Of a stretch of 64,000 nucleotides of DNA, positions 1-10,088 are shown in pieces (positions within the stretch are counted from its first letter, which is position 1; each line of letters begins with the position of its first letter). This DNA is from Bradyrhizobium sp. ARR65 (lineage in GTDB: Bacteria; Pseudomonadota; Alphaproteobacteria; Rhizobiales; Xanthobacteraceae). A model generated the notes under the pieces. The model had not been told where the DNA came from. It ran no database searches and saw nothing but the letters and a program-made list of their open reading frames with translations. Both the position numbers and the translations under genes were made by a program. The stretch is taken from the NCBI RefSeq assembly GCF_000472385.1, contig NZ_AWZU01000008.1:146536-210535 (forward strand), given 5' to 3'.

Positions 1-1
1 A

Positions 2-811
2 CTCGAGTTCGATCACGCAAGCATTCGGATCGGCGGCCATGTCGTCCTGGCGGAGACGAGCTTCGCGATCAAACAGGGTGAATTCATCGGCGTCCTTGGT
101 CCCAATGGGTCTGGCAAGACCACACTGATGCGCTCCATCCTCGGCCTCCTGCGGCCGAGCGCGGGAAGTATCTTCGTATTCGGCCGTACGCCACGGCGCG
201 GGAATGCCCTCATCGGTTACGTTCCGCAGGTGCGCACGGTGGCGCCGGACTTGCGCATGCGTGGGTTCGACTTTATCGCGAGTTCCATTCGCGGCGATCG
301 GTGGGGTCTGCCGACGCGTGGGCAAGCCGACCGCAACATGATCGATGACTCACTCGCGGCGGTGGGGGCGCTCGACCTCGCCGAGCGTCCGCTGTCGGAC
401 ATGTCGGGCGGTGAGCGGCAACGGCTGCTACTGGCCCAAGCGCTGCTCGGCGAACCGAAATTACTGCTGCTCGACGAACCGTTGATCAGCCTCGATCAGC
501 GCTATCAGGAGACGATTATCGAACTGGTTGGCCGCTTCGCTCGGGAGCGCAATATAACTGTACTATTCAGTGCGCACGAGCTCAACCAACTGATCGGAGC
601 GCTCGATCGCGTGCTTTACCTCGGCAATGGCCGCGCCGCACTAGGGACGGTGGCGGAGGTAGTGACGTCGCCCGTGTTGTCACAACTCTACGGGACGGAT
701 ATCGACGTCGTCCACGCCGACGGGCACATCTTCGTATTTTCCCGAGGCCGCGACGTCGAGCGCCACGACCATCTGCATGACCATGCTCAGGATCGTCAAC
801 ACCATGCTTGA
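2..811 (+). CDS. Zinc/manganese-type ABC transporter ATP-binding protein (5' partial)
   Basis: ATPase subunit of a metal-ion importer of the ZnuC/MntB type. The frame is open from base 2, so the true start lies left of the window; 269 residues are visible. The Walker A motif GPNGSGKT is at visible residues 33-40. The signature LSDMSGGERQ, the Walker B segment LLLLDEP and the switch histidine in FSAHELNQL follow in the expected order. The C-terminal tail is rich in His and Asp (RHDHLHDHAQDRQHH), which could bind metal. It overlaps or abuts the permease gene and is probably co-translated with it. The binding protein is expected upstream, outside the window. Family assignment is firm; the exact metal is inferred. 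Confidence 0.88.
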   Translation, partial: LEFDHASIRIGGHVVLAETSFAIKQGEFIGVLGPNGSGKTTLMRSILGLLRPSAGSIFVFGRTPRRGNALIGYVPQVRTVAPDLRMRGFDFIASSIRGDRWGLPTRGQADRNMIDDSLAAVGALDLAERPLSDMSGGERQRLLLAQALLGEPKLLLLDEPLISLDQRYQETIIELVGRFARERNITVLFSAHELNQLIGALDRVLYLGNGRAALGTVAEVVTSPVLSQLYGTDIDVVHADGHIFVFSRGRDVERHDHLHDHAQDRQHHA

Positions 812-1619
812 CTACGATTTCATGAGAAACGCGTTCGCGGCCGCCGGAGTCGCAGCCGTGGTATCGGGCTTGGTGGGTTACTTCCTCGTGCTACGCGGAC
901 AGACCTTCGCCGGTCACGCGCTCGGGCATATCGGTTTTGCCGGCGCTACCGGCGCAATCTTGCTCGGCCTGGCACCGGTCTGGGGGCTTGTCGGGTTCAC
1001 GGTTGCCGCCGGTATCGGGATGGGAGTAATGGGCGAGCGCGTCAGTGGCCGCGACGTAGCCATTGGCGTGGTCTTGTCGCTGGCACTCGGCTTCGGGCTA
1101 CTGTTTCTGCACTACTATACGGCATTCGCTGCCCAAGCCACTTCGCTGCTGTTCGGCAACGTGCTTGCAGTCGACAGGTCGATGATCGCGACGCTCATCG
1201 CCCTGGGCCTGATCACGCTGGCCGCTTTGGCCGCGATCATGCGGCCGCTCATTTTTGCGAGCCTGCAGCCGGAACTTGCCGAAGCCAAGGGTGTGCCGCT
1301 GCGCTTCGTGTCCACCGCCTTCCTCGCAATCGTCGCTCTTGCAGTCTCGGAGAGCGCCCAGATTGTCGGCATTCTCCTGGTTTTCAGCCTCATGGTAGGA
1401 CCGCCGGCGACCGCACAGCGGCTGGTGACCGGGTTTTGGAGCGGAATTACACTTTCAGCCGGGATCGCGTTGGCCGAGGCTTGGCTCGGCATCACCATCG
1501 CCTATCATACGGACTGGCCGGTCAGCTTCTGCATCGCACTGCTGAGCGCCCTTGGTTATTTTGTCACGCGCCTCCCGTTTGAAACGATGATTGTGCGGAA
1601 CACGAGCCCACGAGTCTGA
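804..1619 (+). CDS. Zinc/manganese-type ABC transporter permease (ZnuB/MntB family)
   Basis: Integral membrane subunit of the metal importer whose ATPase lies just upstream. It has about eight hydrophobic segments and the family's typical early segment VLRGQTFAGHALGHIGFAGA. A later stretch, ILLVFSLMVGPPATAQ, matches the conserved cytoplasmic-loop and helix region of ABC-3 permeases. The start chosen is ATG 804, which gives an N-terminus of usual length. An in-frame ATG at 777 would overlap the ATPase gene by 35 bases. The gene ends at 1619 and no further transporter gene follows, so the operon is probably binding protein, ATPase, permease. The ABC-3 family is clear; the choice between zinc and manganese cannot be read from the sequence. 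Confidence 0.85.
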   Translation: MLDYDFMRNAFAAAGVAAVVSGLVGYFLVLRGQTFAGHALGHIGFAGATGAILLGLAPVWGLVGFTVAAGIGMGVMGERVSGRDVAIGVVLSLALGFGLLFLHYYTAFAAQATSLLFGNVLAVDRSMIATLIALGLITLAALAAIMRPLIFASLQPELAEAKGVPLRFVSTAFLAIVALAVSESAQIVGILLVFSLMVGPPATAQRLVTGFWSGITLSAGIALAEAWLGITIAYHTDWPVSFCIALLSALGYFVTRLPFETMIVRNTSPRV

Positions 1620-1856
1620 CCGAAGCCTGGCGTGGGGCCGGCATCAAGAACCGCCGGCGCACGTTCAAGTATCACATGGGACCCTTGCGAATGGACAGAG
1701 AGCCACGTCGAGATTGCGCAGGCGATCAACACGGGCGATGCGGTTGCGCGATATCTCCGCGGCGTTCTTAAATCGATTGTGATTTCAAAATGCGCTGAGA
1801 ATACCTTGATTGGTATCTACTTCGGTCCGTTCTTTTCATGTTGTGGACCTGCTGCG

Positions 1857-2927
1857 ATGAAGATGCAGGCGATACGCTACGTTCTCCTGAAATGGATCGA
1901 CATCCTCCCTTTCGACGGTGGAGATGTTCCGTTGCAGTCTGCATTGGGCTTTCTCAAGACTGTTAGTCTCAGTGCCGCAATTACCGTGTGGGTCACGGCT
2001 GGATCTCTTGCAGCGGAGCAGCCGTGGGACGTTCCGGCTTGGTTGCGGGGCCATATTGGCGAGGGCGAGGGGCAGATCGCACGAGTGGTCTTGCAGAGGG
2101 CACGCGCCCTTTATCTGCGAAAGGTGAACGAAGGCGTCGTGAAAAATCCGTGCTATTTTGCCATGGACGCGACGCGTCCGAACTATTTGAGTGACGGCAG
2201 ATTGGGAGACCGGTTTTACGTTATTTGCGAAGCTAACCAGTCGTTTCGTGCGATTCCCGCCGGTCACGGCAGCGGTCGCGATTTGAAGGGTGTCGCGGAT
2301 TTCTTGAACGGGAGAGAGTGCGCGAAGAATTTTAGCAATGCGATGAATTCGAATCTGACGGCCGGCGGCGCTTATGTGACACGTGAGACGAAAACGTCTT
2401 TTAAAGGTTATTATCGCGTCTCGACCAAACAAGATGCGATTCTGATACGCTCGTTTGTTCAGTTTGATGGCGAAGGCGAGACCGCCAACGCTAGACAGCG
2501 CGCCATCGGCGGACATGCGGCCGTCTCATTAAAGGGAGTATGTCTTCGAAAGGATCCGCGTAGTCCGTACGCGAACCAGAACGGTTACGTTCCGTTCGGG
2601 AATCTGGTGGACTACTCGGGCGGCCGCAGCGATGGCTGTACCAGTTGGTCGCGATCTGACGCCGGGCAAATCATCCCATTGCTGAAGGACAACCCGACGA
2701 CGGTTTACATTTATCCGGAATCCCACGATATCGAAGCCGTCGCGCAAGCCATTGCAGCTCGTCAGTCGCCGTCACGCGTTGGGCTGTATTGGAGCGCCTT
2801 CTGCTTGAAGCAAATCGCCTCTCCGAAATTCTGGCCAAAAGAGGTTCTCGAGCCGATTCTTGCTCAATACCGAAAGGATCATCCAGAACCGCCCCCACGG
2901 CCACCCCCAGTTTGCAAGGAGCCGTGA
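1857..2927 (+). CDS. Exported L,D-transpeptidase-fold protein (YkuD_2-like)
   Basis: About 356 residues. A hydrophobic segment near residues 28-52 ending in TAGSLAAEQ looks like a signal peptide with a long N-terminal extension, so the protein should act in the periplasm. The central region carries GHGSGRDLK (136-144), the histidine motif IGGHAAVS (His220) and GRSDGCTSW with the presumed nucleophile Cys261. These are the hallmarks of the murein L,D-transpeptidase catalytic family, expected to cross-link or edit peptidoglycan. The C-terminus is proline-rich. An ATG at 1632 is in frame, but the extra 75 residues look non-coding; ATG 1857 or 1863 is preferred. It stands alone downstream of the metal importer. 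Fold assignment is by motif only. Confidence 0.7.
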   Translation: MKMQAIRYVLLKWIDILPFDGGDVPLQSALGFLKTVSLSAAITVWVTAGSLAAEQPWDVPAWLRGHIGEGEGQIARVVLQRARALYLRKVNEGVVKNPCYFAMDATRPNYLSDGRLGDRFYVICEANQSFRAIPAGHGSGRDLKGVADFLNGRECAKNFSNAMNSNLTAGGAYVTRETKTSFKGYYRVSTKQDAILIRSFVQFDGEGETANARQRAIGGHAAVSLKGVCLRKDPRSPYANQNGYVPFGNLVDYSGGRSDGCTSWSRSDAGQIIPLLKDNPTTVYIYPESHDIEAVAQAIAARQSPSRVGLYWSAFCLKQIASPKFWPKEVLEPILAQYRKDHPEPPPRPPPVCKEP

Positions 2928-3264
2928 ACGTTTCCCTTGTTTCTTTCTCTCGTTTCGCTCGTAGGCGGGGCCCACTTGACGGCCTAGCCAAAGACGTAAC
3001 GACTGATAAAGAGAAGCGGGTCAGGACGCCAACGGGGCCGAACATATGGCCACTCCGACCACCGCCGCAAGCGTGAAGAAAACTCTTACCGACCTGGAGC
3101 CGTCGACACATGGCCCACCGCCGTCCTGGTCGTCAACTCCAATGTCCGCTTTGCGGCGACGAAAAGTCTTCGAGTTGGGAGAGAAAGGAGCCCGGTGACT
3201 GACGCCGAGATCGTATTGCTGGAGGTGCGCGAACAAATCCGCGCGCGGCGATGCCGCCGGAGGC
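2928..3264. other. Intergenic region without recognisable gene
   Basis: This stretch lies between the convergent ends of the transpeptidase-like gene and the HEAT-repeat gene. The short open frames here have no convincing start context or family signature. No stable terminator hairpin followed by a T-run was seen. Confidence 0.5.
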
Positions 3265-3729
3265 TCAAGTGCACAAGGACTTCAGCTCTGGTGGTGGGGC
3301 GCCCTTCCCCTCAAGCATCCCCAGCGCTAGCGCGGCCTCCACCCGCACGCTCGGATCCTGATCACCCGCCAGCTGCCGGAGCGAGAGGAGAGCTTGTTCG
3401 ATCCCCGGGAGGGCCGGACCGAGGCGCCCGAGGTGCCAGGCCGCCAGGCTGCGGACGAAGGCAAGCTCGTTGCCCAACTCCGCGATGAGGACGGTGACCG
3501 ACTCTCCACCCGGCGGCGCCACGCGGGCGAGGGCTGCCGCCGCCCAGACGCGCACGAACCCAACCGGGTCATGAAGGGCTGCGGCGAGGTCGGACACAGC
3601 CTCGCTTGCCGCGGGACCGATCTCGCCTAGAGCGTATGCGCCGAGGCGGCGCCGGAGCGGATCGCTGCTCGAAAGCTCCCCCACCCAGTCTGGGACGGAA
3701 GTCCCTAGGTAAGCGACCTGCGCGCTCAT
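3265..3729 (-). CDS. Small HEAT-repeat protein
   Basis: A 154-residue protein made almost entirely of helical HEAT/PBS-lyase-type repeats: RRRLGAYALGEIGP, VGFVRVWAAAALARVAP, ELAFVRSLAAWHLGRLGP and DPSVRVEAALALGML. Such repeats form a curved scaffold for protein contacts; no catalytic residues are visible. ATG 3729 was chosen because AGAGGTGG sits just upstream. A longer open frame exists but runs through the GH15 gene. It lies 14 bases downstream of the GH15 gene on the same strand and is probably co-transcribed, so a regulatory or scaffolding role for the glucan-degrading enzymes is possible but unproven. Confidence 0.75.
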   Translation of the reverse strand: MSAQVAYLGTSVPDWVGELSSSDPLRRRLGAYALGEIGPAASEAVSDLAAALHDPVGFVRVWAAAALARVAPPGGESVTVLIAELGNELAFVRSLAAWHLGRLGPALPGIEQALLSLRQLAGDQDPSVRVEAALALGMLEGKGAPPPELKSLCT

Positions 3730-3743
3730 GGTCCACCTCTTGC

Positions 3744-5564
3744 TCAAGGCCTCGCGCCGAGTCGGCGGTCCAGGTTGAACGCGGCACTGATCAACCCGAT
3801 ATGAGTGAATGCCTGGGGGAAGTTGCCCAGCGCTTCGCCACGCGGACCCGTCTCCTCGGCGTACAGGCCGAGATGATTGGCGTAGGTCAGCATCTTCTCG
3901 AAGATGAAGCGGGCCTCCTCGGCGCGGCCCGCCCGGGCCAGCGCTTCCACCAGCCAGAACGTACACATATTGAACGTCCCCTCGCTGCCGGTCAGGCCGT
4001 CGCCGGCTCCTCTGCCGATCTCGTAGCGATGCACCAGGCTGTCGGAGACGAGCTCCGCCATGATCCGATCGAGCGTCCCGCGCATACGGGGGTCGGTCGG
4101 CGACAGGAAGAAGACGAGCGGCATGATCAGGTTGGACGCATCCACCGCGTCGGTGGCGAAGTGCTGCACGAAGGTCTTCCGCTCGGTGTCCCAGCCGTGC
4201 CTCATGATGGCCTCGTAGATGCGGTCTCGCTCCGCGGCCAGGCGGATGTGGTCCAGCGGCAGGCTCCGCTTCTGCGCAAGGCGGAGCGCTCGGTCCAGCG
4301 CCACCCAGCACTGCACCTTGGAGTACACGAACTGCTGCTGTCCACCGCGCACCTCCCAGATGCCGTCGTCGGCTCGCTCCCAGTTGTTCGCCACCCAGTC
4401 CAACATCTTGCGCAAGTGACACCACGAGTCATAGCCGATCGGCGCCCCGTACTTGTCGTACAGGTAGACGGCGTCCATCAGCTCGCCATAGATGTCCAGC
4501 TGCAGCTGGTCGACAGCGGCGTTGCCGACTCGCACCGGACGCGAGCCGCGGTAGCCGTCGAGGTGGTCGAGCACCTCCTCGGGCAGCTCGTGCCCGCCGT
4601 CGATGCGGTACATAGTCTGCAACGGGTCGCCCCGGGCGCCCTCGAAGGCTCGCTGCTCCAACCATGCCATGAACTGCTCTGCCTCCGACGTCAGCCCCAG
4701 GCGCAGGAAGGCGTAATTGGTGAAAGCGGCGTCGCGCACCCAAGTATATCGATAATCCCAGTTGCGCACCCCGCCGATCTCTTCCGGCAGCCCGCACGTA
4801 GGCGCTGCCACGATCGCGCCGGTCGGCGCGAAGGTCAGCAGCTTCAACACCAGCGCCGAGCGGTGAACCATCTCGCGCCAGCGACCTGAATAGTTGCACT
4901 TCCTCAGCCACTGCCGCCAAAACGCCAGCGTCCGCGTCAAAGCCTCCGTGCCGACCAGCCGCGCCTCGAGCAGGACGCCGTCATGAACGCCGTCGTGGCC
5001 GTTCTCCTCCACCTGGCGAAGAATGAATGTTGTCGTCTCGCCGGGGTTGAGGACGAACTCGGCAGCGACGCCGTCGCCCTGCCGAGCAAGCGGGAAGCGG
5101 CTGACCAGCGAGACTTTCATGCCTTGCGCCTCGAAGATCGCTCCCCGGCCCTCCAGGACGACCTCGTGTGGCCGGCGGGCGAAGTCGAAAGCCGGCCGGC
5201 AGTCGAGGCGGAAGCGGACCGACCCGCGCACGGCCCGCACGACCCGGACGATCTGATGGATCTTTCTGGTCTCGCACGCGCCTTGGACCGGCATGAAGTC
5301 CACGACCTCACCGACGCCCTGGTCGCTAAGAAAGCGCGTCACCAGGACGTTGCTGTCAGGCATGTACATCTGCTTGTGCTGGGCCTCGTAGAGACTGGCG
5401 ATGCGGAATGAGCCCCCTTTCTGGTCGTCGAGGATCGCCGCGAAGACACTCGGCGAGTCAAAGTGCGGCAAGCAGCACCAGTCGATGGACCCATCGATGC
5501 CGACGAGGGCAACGGTGTGCAGGTCGCCGATGACGCCGTAGGACTCGATCGGCTTGTAGCCCAT
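3744..5564 (-). CDS. Glycoside hydrolase family 15 protein (glucoamylase/trehalase-like)
   Basis: A 606-residue cytoplasmic-type GH15 enzyme expected to release glucose from alpha-glucans or trehalose by inversion. The N-terminal GH15 beta-domain signature [20 protein letters not shown] is present, with [16 protein letters not shown] after it. The (alpha/alpha)6 barrel motif [14 protein letters not shown] and the acid/base region [18 protein letters not shown] (Glu in SEG) are intact. ATG 5564 follows a strong GGAGGAG ribosome site; an in-frame ATG at 5648 would precede it by 28 poorly conserved residues. There is no signal peptide. Neighbours are a HEAT protein downstream and a debranching-type enzyme upstream on the same strand, which supports intracellular glycogen or oligosaccharide use. 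Confidence 0.88.
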   Translation of the reverse strand: MGYKPIESYGVIGDLHTVALVGIDGSIDWCCLPHFDSPSVFAAILDDQKGGSFRIASLYEAQHKQMYMPDSNVLVTRFLSDQGVGEVVDFMPVQGACETRKIHQIVRVVRAVRGSVRFRLDCRPAFDFARRPHEVVLEGRGAIFEAQGMKVSLVSRFPLARQGDGVAAEFVLNPGETTTFILRQVEENGHDGVHDGVLLEARLVGTEALTRTLAFWRQWLRKCNYSGRWREMVHRSALVLKLLTFAPTGAIVAAPTCGLPEEIGGVRNWDYRYTWVRDAAFTNYAFLRLGLTSEAEQFMAWLEQRAFEGARGDPLQTMYRIDGGHELPEEVLDHLDGYRGSRPVRVGNAAVDQLQLDIYGELMDAVYLYDKYGAPIGYDSWCHLRKMLDWVANNWERADDGIWEVRGGQQQFVYSKVQCWVALDRALRLAQKRSLPLDHIRLAAERDRIYEAIMRHGWDTERKTFVQHFATDAVDASNLIMPLVFFLSPTDPRMRGTLDRIMAELVSDSLVHRYEIGRGAGDGLTGSEGTFNMCTFWLVEALARAGRAEEARFIFEKMLTYANHLGLYAEETGPRGEALGNFPQAFTHIGLISAAFNLDRRLGARP

Positions 5565-5725
5565 GATCTCGTCTCCTCCGCTCGCTCGACGCTGATCGAG
5601 CCCGACGGCGGGCGTGTCGTCAATGCCCCGAGGGGGCAAAAAAGTCACACCGGATGTTCAACTTTCTTGCTCGCAAGCTCGCTCACTTCGCCCGCGGCCC
5701 GTAAATTTCTGAAGTTCAGAATCCG

Positions 5726-7888
5726 CTAGGAACGTGGAAGCTCCAGCCGTGCACCGAAGGGCCTCCTCTGGACGGCTCCTGGAGCGCCTCGCAGGACGTC
5801 AAAGCGCGTCTCATCGCCATCGCGCCAGAAACGGATGTCGAAAAGCTCTGTACCGAGACGCAGATCGAGTACGGTCAGATCGGGCAACCATTGCGGCAGA
5901 GCTGGATCAATATACAGCCTTCCCTTCGGAGCGTCCGGCGCGAACCCAAGTATCGCCTGAAGAAATGCGAAGACCGACCCCGCTGCCCAAGCCTGTGGGA
6001 TGTTGGCGCCAAGATATTGAACGGGAAAGCTCCTTTGATCACGCTCGATCGTCGTATAGAGCTCAGGCAGCTGATTGGACAGGAAGTGGCTTCCTGCATC
6101 GCTGATATCGCGCGCGATCCTTGCGGCCTCTGCGTGGAATCCATATCGTTTAAAGCCGAGCGCGATGATGGCATTGTCGTGGGGCCAGACCGACCCGGTT
6201 TGGTAATTGTATGGGTTGAACGCTGGGTTCGAGGCCGAGAGCGTGCGGATACCCCAACCGCTCCACATGTCCAACGCCATGAGACGTTGCACGATCTTAC
6301 CGGAGCGTTCCTGTGGAACGATGCCTGACCACAAGCAATGGCCGGCATTGGAGGCAACCGTGAGGACCTTTTTCTTTTCGCCATCCAGCGCCATGGCGTA
6401 GAAACCCAACTCCTCATCCCAGAAGGCCTCGTTGAACCGTTTGAAGAGCGCTGCGGCTTTCCTTCGCAGATCCGCGGCGCAGCGTGCCTTGCCGAGTTCA
6501 TCGAACACTTCTGCCATGCGCAGCCAGGCGTCATAGACGTAGCCCTGCAATTCGCAGAGCGCCTTCGGTCCCTTGACGAGAGATCCGTCAGGATAAACCA
6601 CACCGTCTCCGGAATCCTTCCAGCCCATATTCTCGTAGCCAACCGGAGAGCGGGTCTGATATTCCTGAAATCCATCGCCGTCGCTATCACCGTGATTGTC
6701 TATCCAGGACAGGCATCCCTCTGCGGTCTCAAGATGCCGATCCAACAGCGCCTTGTCGCCCGTTGCCCGCCAGGCCGCATGGAGTGTGATGAGATAGAGC
6801 GGCGTCGCATCGGCCGTGCCGTAATATGGCGTGTGCGGGATCAGTCTGAAATGAGCGAGTTCTCCGTAGCGGATTTCATGCAGGATCTTACCCGGCTCCG
6901 CGTCACGATAATCGTCCTGTTCCTTCGCCTGGAGCGAGCCCAGGATATCGAGCGTTCCACGGGCGAAATCTGGATAGATCAGCATGTTCTGTAGCGACAC
7001 GATCAAGCTGTCCCGGCCGAACGGAGCCACAAACCACGGCAAGCCGGCGGCAGGCAGGAACACCATGTGATCGGTGCCGGCGATCGGGAGCCGAAGCGCC
7101 GCCATGTCCTCCAGCGCCTGGCGATAAAGGCGGTAGAACTCCTCGTTACTGCAGCGGATCTTCAGTACCGATTGTAGCCAGTCCGAGAGCGCCTCGGCGT
7201 GGCGGGTTCGTTCATGGTCGTCCACACACTCACCCGGTGCAGCGAAGTGCCGGTCGCCATCCTCCAACGCATAGAGCAAGCAGCAATGCCAGCCTTCGCC
7301 CGGCTCGAGGCCGATTTCGAAGCTCAGCCGACCATTGGCGTACTCGATTTCGCTCTGGCGATGTGCAGGAGAAACGGCTACTGCGCGGATGAAATCGCAA
7401 TTGCGATAGCATGTGCGAAGTTCCTGCTTCGTCGACGACCATGTCGTGGTGATCCGTCCGCGGCGCACAATGTCGCCCGACTTTACCTCGAAAAGATCTG
7501 CGAAATCGGACCGTATCGCGATCTCGAGCTGGAAGCGTACCCGCTTCATGCTGTGATTTGTAATGTCGAGATCCTCGTGCATCCCGCCATTGATGCATCG
7601 GCTGATCACGAAACCAAGTGTGCGCGGCGGGATCAAGCCGTCGGCGGTGGGAATGCTGGGATTCGTAAGATAAATTCGGGACGCGTAATGGGTGATGGAA
7701 CCTCCATTGAGAAGATCCCAAGGCTCACCATTTGCGTAGACGGCCCAGCTGCTGATTACTCTTGTATCAAAGAAATAGAGTCCCTTTTCGGTTGGCCAGT
7801 TGATTTGTGCGTCTGGTTCGCTGACCAGCACCGTTTGCCCCTGATGGATCGAGATTTGATGCGGACCAACCTGAACCTTAAATGGCAT
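5726..7888 (-). CDS. Glycogen debranching-type enzyme (amylo-alpha-1,6-glucosidase family)
   Basis: A 720-residue protein with two regions. The N-terminal bacterial debranching-enzyme domain (about 1-280) begins with the typical QGQTVLVSEPDAQIN and GLYFFDTRVISSWAVYANGE. A GH-type (alpha/alpha)6 catalytic domain follows, containing AAGLPWFVAPFGRDSLIVSL and QTGSVWPHDNAIIALGF. Members trim alpha-1,6 branches or act as related glucosidases. The C-terminus ends in a beta-rich segment including PKGRLYIDPALPQWLPDL. No signal peptide is seen. It sits 161 bases upstream of the GH15 gene on the same strand, consistent with a two-enzyme glucan-degradation unit. Family membership is clear; the precise substrate is not. 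Confidence 0.85.
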   Translation of the reverse strand: MPFKVQVGPHQISIHQGQTVLVSEPDAQINWPTEKGLYFFDTRVISSWAVYANGEPWDLLNGGSITHYASRIYLTNPSIPTADGLIPPRTLGFVISRCINGGMHEDLDITNHSMKRVRFQLEIAIRSDFADLFEVKSGDIVRRGRITTTWSSTKQELRTCYRNCDFIRAVAVSPAHRQSEIEYANGRLSFEIGLEPGEGWHCCLLYALEDGDRHFAAPGECVDDHERTRHAEALSDWLQSVLKIRCSNEEFYRLYRQALEDMAALRLPIAGTDHMVFLPAAGLPWFVAPFGRDSLIVSLQNMLIYPDFARGTLDILGSLQAKEQDDYRDAEPGKILHEIRYGELAHFRLIPHTPYYGTADATPLYLITLHAAWRATGDKALLDRHLETAEGCLSWIDNHGDSDGDGFQEYQTRSPVGYENMGWKDSGDGVVYPDGSLVKGPKALCELQGYVYDAWLRMAEVFDELGKARCAADLRRKAAALFKRFNEAFWDEELGFYAMALDGEKKKVLTVASNAGHCLWSGIVPQERSGKIVQRLMALDMWSGWGIRTLSASNPAFNPYNYQTGSVWPHDNAIIALGFKRYGFHAEAARIARDISDAGSHFLSNQLPELYTTIERDQRSFPVQYLGANIPQAWAAGSVFAFLQAILGFAPDAPKGRLYIDPALPQWLPDLTVLDLRLGTELFDIRFWRDGDETRFDVLRGAPGAVQRRPFGARLELPRS

Positions 7889-8671
7889 AGCATGCTCCCG
7901 AACTCGGCTCGCTCTTGTGGTTGTTTACGATTGGGACGCTCCACACGATCGACGCCCTGCTTTGCGGCCGCTTCAGAGAAGCGCGCAGTCCGGAACGTTG
8001 CGCGCACGGTTTTCATGCATAATTTCAATGCATAATATTGTGCGCTGGGTTGACAACGGCAATGGGAGAAAACGCCTCCGGGAAGTTACCGACCAAACGC
8101 TGAGCTGTAACGTCGTAGTCTTTGTCAGGGCGGCGTATTACACAATGGGAGCACGAGCATCTGCTCGAGGCTGTGCAGCAGCGCCTTGACGTAACCAGTT
8201 GCTATTCCTGCTTCCGCTTGGTGCCCACGATCGCAACAATGGCACCAGCAACGACCAGATGAGGTTGCAAGCTTCTCTCGCAAGGCAGAAGCATTGCTAA
8301 GCCAGAAGCATCACGCGTTTCGGTCTCATCTGCCAGCCGGATTAGGTTTCCGACCAGGACGAACGATACCACACCTTGCTCTCCCGCTCCGGCTCGGTGG
8401 GGATCTTATTTCCGCACGCACGAACTCCCGCGCCGCAGCCGCAAATGCCTATAGCGAATAGGTCAGCGTTTCAGACGTACATCCCTTAGTGGCAAACTGT
8501 CATAACGCTAGAGGGCTGGTCGTTGCTTCTCCGAAGAAGTCGCGCTACCAGTGGGCGGGTGCGTACGGGCCTTGATACGGCGTTCACGATAGAGATGCCT
8601 TTACGAAGTGTTCCGAGTTCAGTCCTTCCCGCCGCACGCGCCGGCAGGACGAAGGCTGAAGGGGCGAGACC
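7889..8671. other. Divergent intergenic region between debranching enzyme and phosphatase genes
   Basis: About 780 bases that must hold promoters for the minus-strand glucan operon and the plus-strand phosphatase/pentose-phosphate genes. A nine-base direct repeat ATGCATAAT occurs twice near 8014-8037. The short open frames have no family signature and appear spurious. No RNA gene was recognised. Confidence 0.5.
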
Positions 8672-9292
8672 ATGAGCGCCGTCCTTCCGATCATTTGCCT
8701 TGCAAGGCATGGCGAAACCGCGTGGAGCCTCTCAGGCCAGCATACTGGCCTCACAGATTTGCCTCTCACCGAGCGCGGCGAACTCAATGCGCAGAGTTTG
8801 GGCACGCGATTGCTGCGTTTCACTTTCGCAAAAGTGTTCACCAGCCCCCTGAAGCGAGCGGTCCGGACGTCTGAGTTGGCTGGCTTCGGCGTCGAAGCGG
8901 AAACCGACTGCGATCTGCTGGAATGGAATTACGGCCAATACGAGGGGCGTCGCACAAAGGAGATCCATGAAGAGCGTCCGGGCTGGCAATTGTTTCGCGA
9001 CGGCTGTCCGGGAGGAGAAGCACCGCATCAAGTCGGCGCCCGGGCCGATCGCATCGTGCAGCGCGTTCGCAACGTCCCAGGGAACGTGTTATTGTTTTCG
9101 AGCGGACATTTTCTCCGAGTTTTGGCGGCACGCTGGTTAGGCCTCGATGCGGGGGCCGGACGATTCTTCACGCTCGATACCGCAAGCCTGAGCATACTTG
9201 GGTACGAACACGATCAGTCAGAACCAGCGGTCCGGCTGTGGAACGACACCGGGCACGTCGAAGGTCGGTTCGCACCAGCCTTCGCGCGCTAA
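8672..9292 (+). CDS. Histidine phosphatase family protein (phosphoglycerate-mutase-like)
   Basis: A 206-residue two-histidine phosphatase. The catalytic motif LARHGET is at residues 10-16 (His13 would be phosphorylated). Arg62 lies in SPLKRAVRT, the acid residue is Glu84 in LLEWNYGQYEG, and the second histidine is His146 in SSGHFLRVL. These fit the branch of small acid phosphatases/mutases that hydrolyse sugar phosphates or nucleotides rather than true glycolytic mutases. It heads a run of same-strand genes for sugar-phosphate metabolism, so a sugar phosphate is a reasonable but unproven substrate. The ATG used follows a GGGGCGAGA purine stretch. Confidence 0.85.
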   Translation: MSAVLPIICLARHGETAWSLSGQHTGLTDLPLTERGELNAQSLGTRLLRFTFAKVFTSPLKRAVRTSELAGFGVEAETDCDLLEWNYGQYEGRRTKEIHEERPGWQLFRDGCPGGEAPHQVGARADRIVQRVRNVPGNVLLFSSGHFLRVLAARWLGLDAGAGRFFTLDTASLSILGYEHDQSEPAVRLWNDTGHVEGRFAPAFAR

Positions 9293-9391
9293 GATGGAAG
9301 CGCTAGTCGGAGTAACATAGTCTTGAATATGCACGTGCGTGCTAGGCGCACACGGTGAGCACATTGCAGAGAGTTGCGTAAGGTAAGACCG

Positions 9392-10084
9392 ATGAACCAG
9401 GTCGTCTTTCTGGTCGATGTCGACAATACGCTTCTCGACAACGACCACATCCAGGCTGACATCAAGGCCCATCTCGAGCGCCAGTACGGTGCCGCCTGTC
9501 GCGACCGCTACTGGGCAATTCTCGAGGATCTGTTCGAAGAACTGGGGTATCGAGACTATCTCGGTGCGCTGCAGCGGTACCGCGTCGAACACCCGCAGGA
9601 CATGCACCTATTGTCCATGTCGTCATTCCTGGTCGATTACCCGTTCGCCAATCGTTTGTATCCGGAATCCCTGGATGTGCTCGAACGACTCCGTCAATGG
9701 GGCCCAACCGTCCTTCTCACCGATGGCGACGTCGTGTTTCAACCCCGTAAGGTTGAGCGCTCCGGGCTTTCGGAGGCAGTCAACTCACACGTGCTGATCT
9801 ACATCCACAAGGAACTCGCGCTCGATGATGTCGAGGCCCGCTATCCGGCGCTGCACTACGTTCTGGTGGACGACAAGCCGCGTATCCTTGCCGCGGTCAA
9901 GGAGGCCTGGGGCATCCGCGTCACCACCGTCCTTCCCCGACAGGGACAATATGCGCACGACGCGAACGCCCTCGCCTCCTTCGCCACACCCGACGTGACG
10001 GTGGACCGGATCGGAGACCTACTCGACTGCGATCTGGGTCGTCTGCTTGCGGCAGCCCCACGACTCGACGCTGTGCGGAGGTGA
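9392..10084 (+). CDS. HAD-superfamily hydrolase
   Basis: A 230-residue haloacid-dehalogenase-fold phosphatase. Motif I is VDVDNTLLDND with the nucleophile Asp9 and acid/base Asp11. A helical cap follows, then motif II VLLTDGD, a lysine in the HIHKEL region and the metal-binding motif LVDDKPRIL. ATG 9392 is preferred because it starts right before the motif I strand; an in-frame ATG at 9374 adds only six residues. It lies between the histidine phosphatase and transaldolase genes. A phosphosugar phosphatase role is plausible, but the substrate is unknown. Confidence 0.82.
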   Translation: MNQVVFLVDVDNTLLDNDHIQADIKAHLERQYGAACRDRYWAILEDLFEELGYRDYLGALQRYRVEHPQDMHLLSMSSFLVDYPFANRLYPESLDVLERLRQWGPTVLLTDGDVVFQPRKVERSGLSEAVNSHVLIYIHKELALDDVEARYPALHYVLVDDKPRILAAVKEAWGIRVTTVLPRQGQYAHDANALASFATPDVTVDRIGDLLDCDLGRLLAAAPRLDAVRR

Positions 10085-10088
10085 AGCG

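Noticed and set aside
3606..4889. Long plus-strand open frame of 427 codons
   Set aside because: It lies entirely opposite the GH15 gene and reflects high-GC codon bias; the minus-strand protein has clear family motifs.
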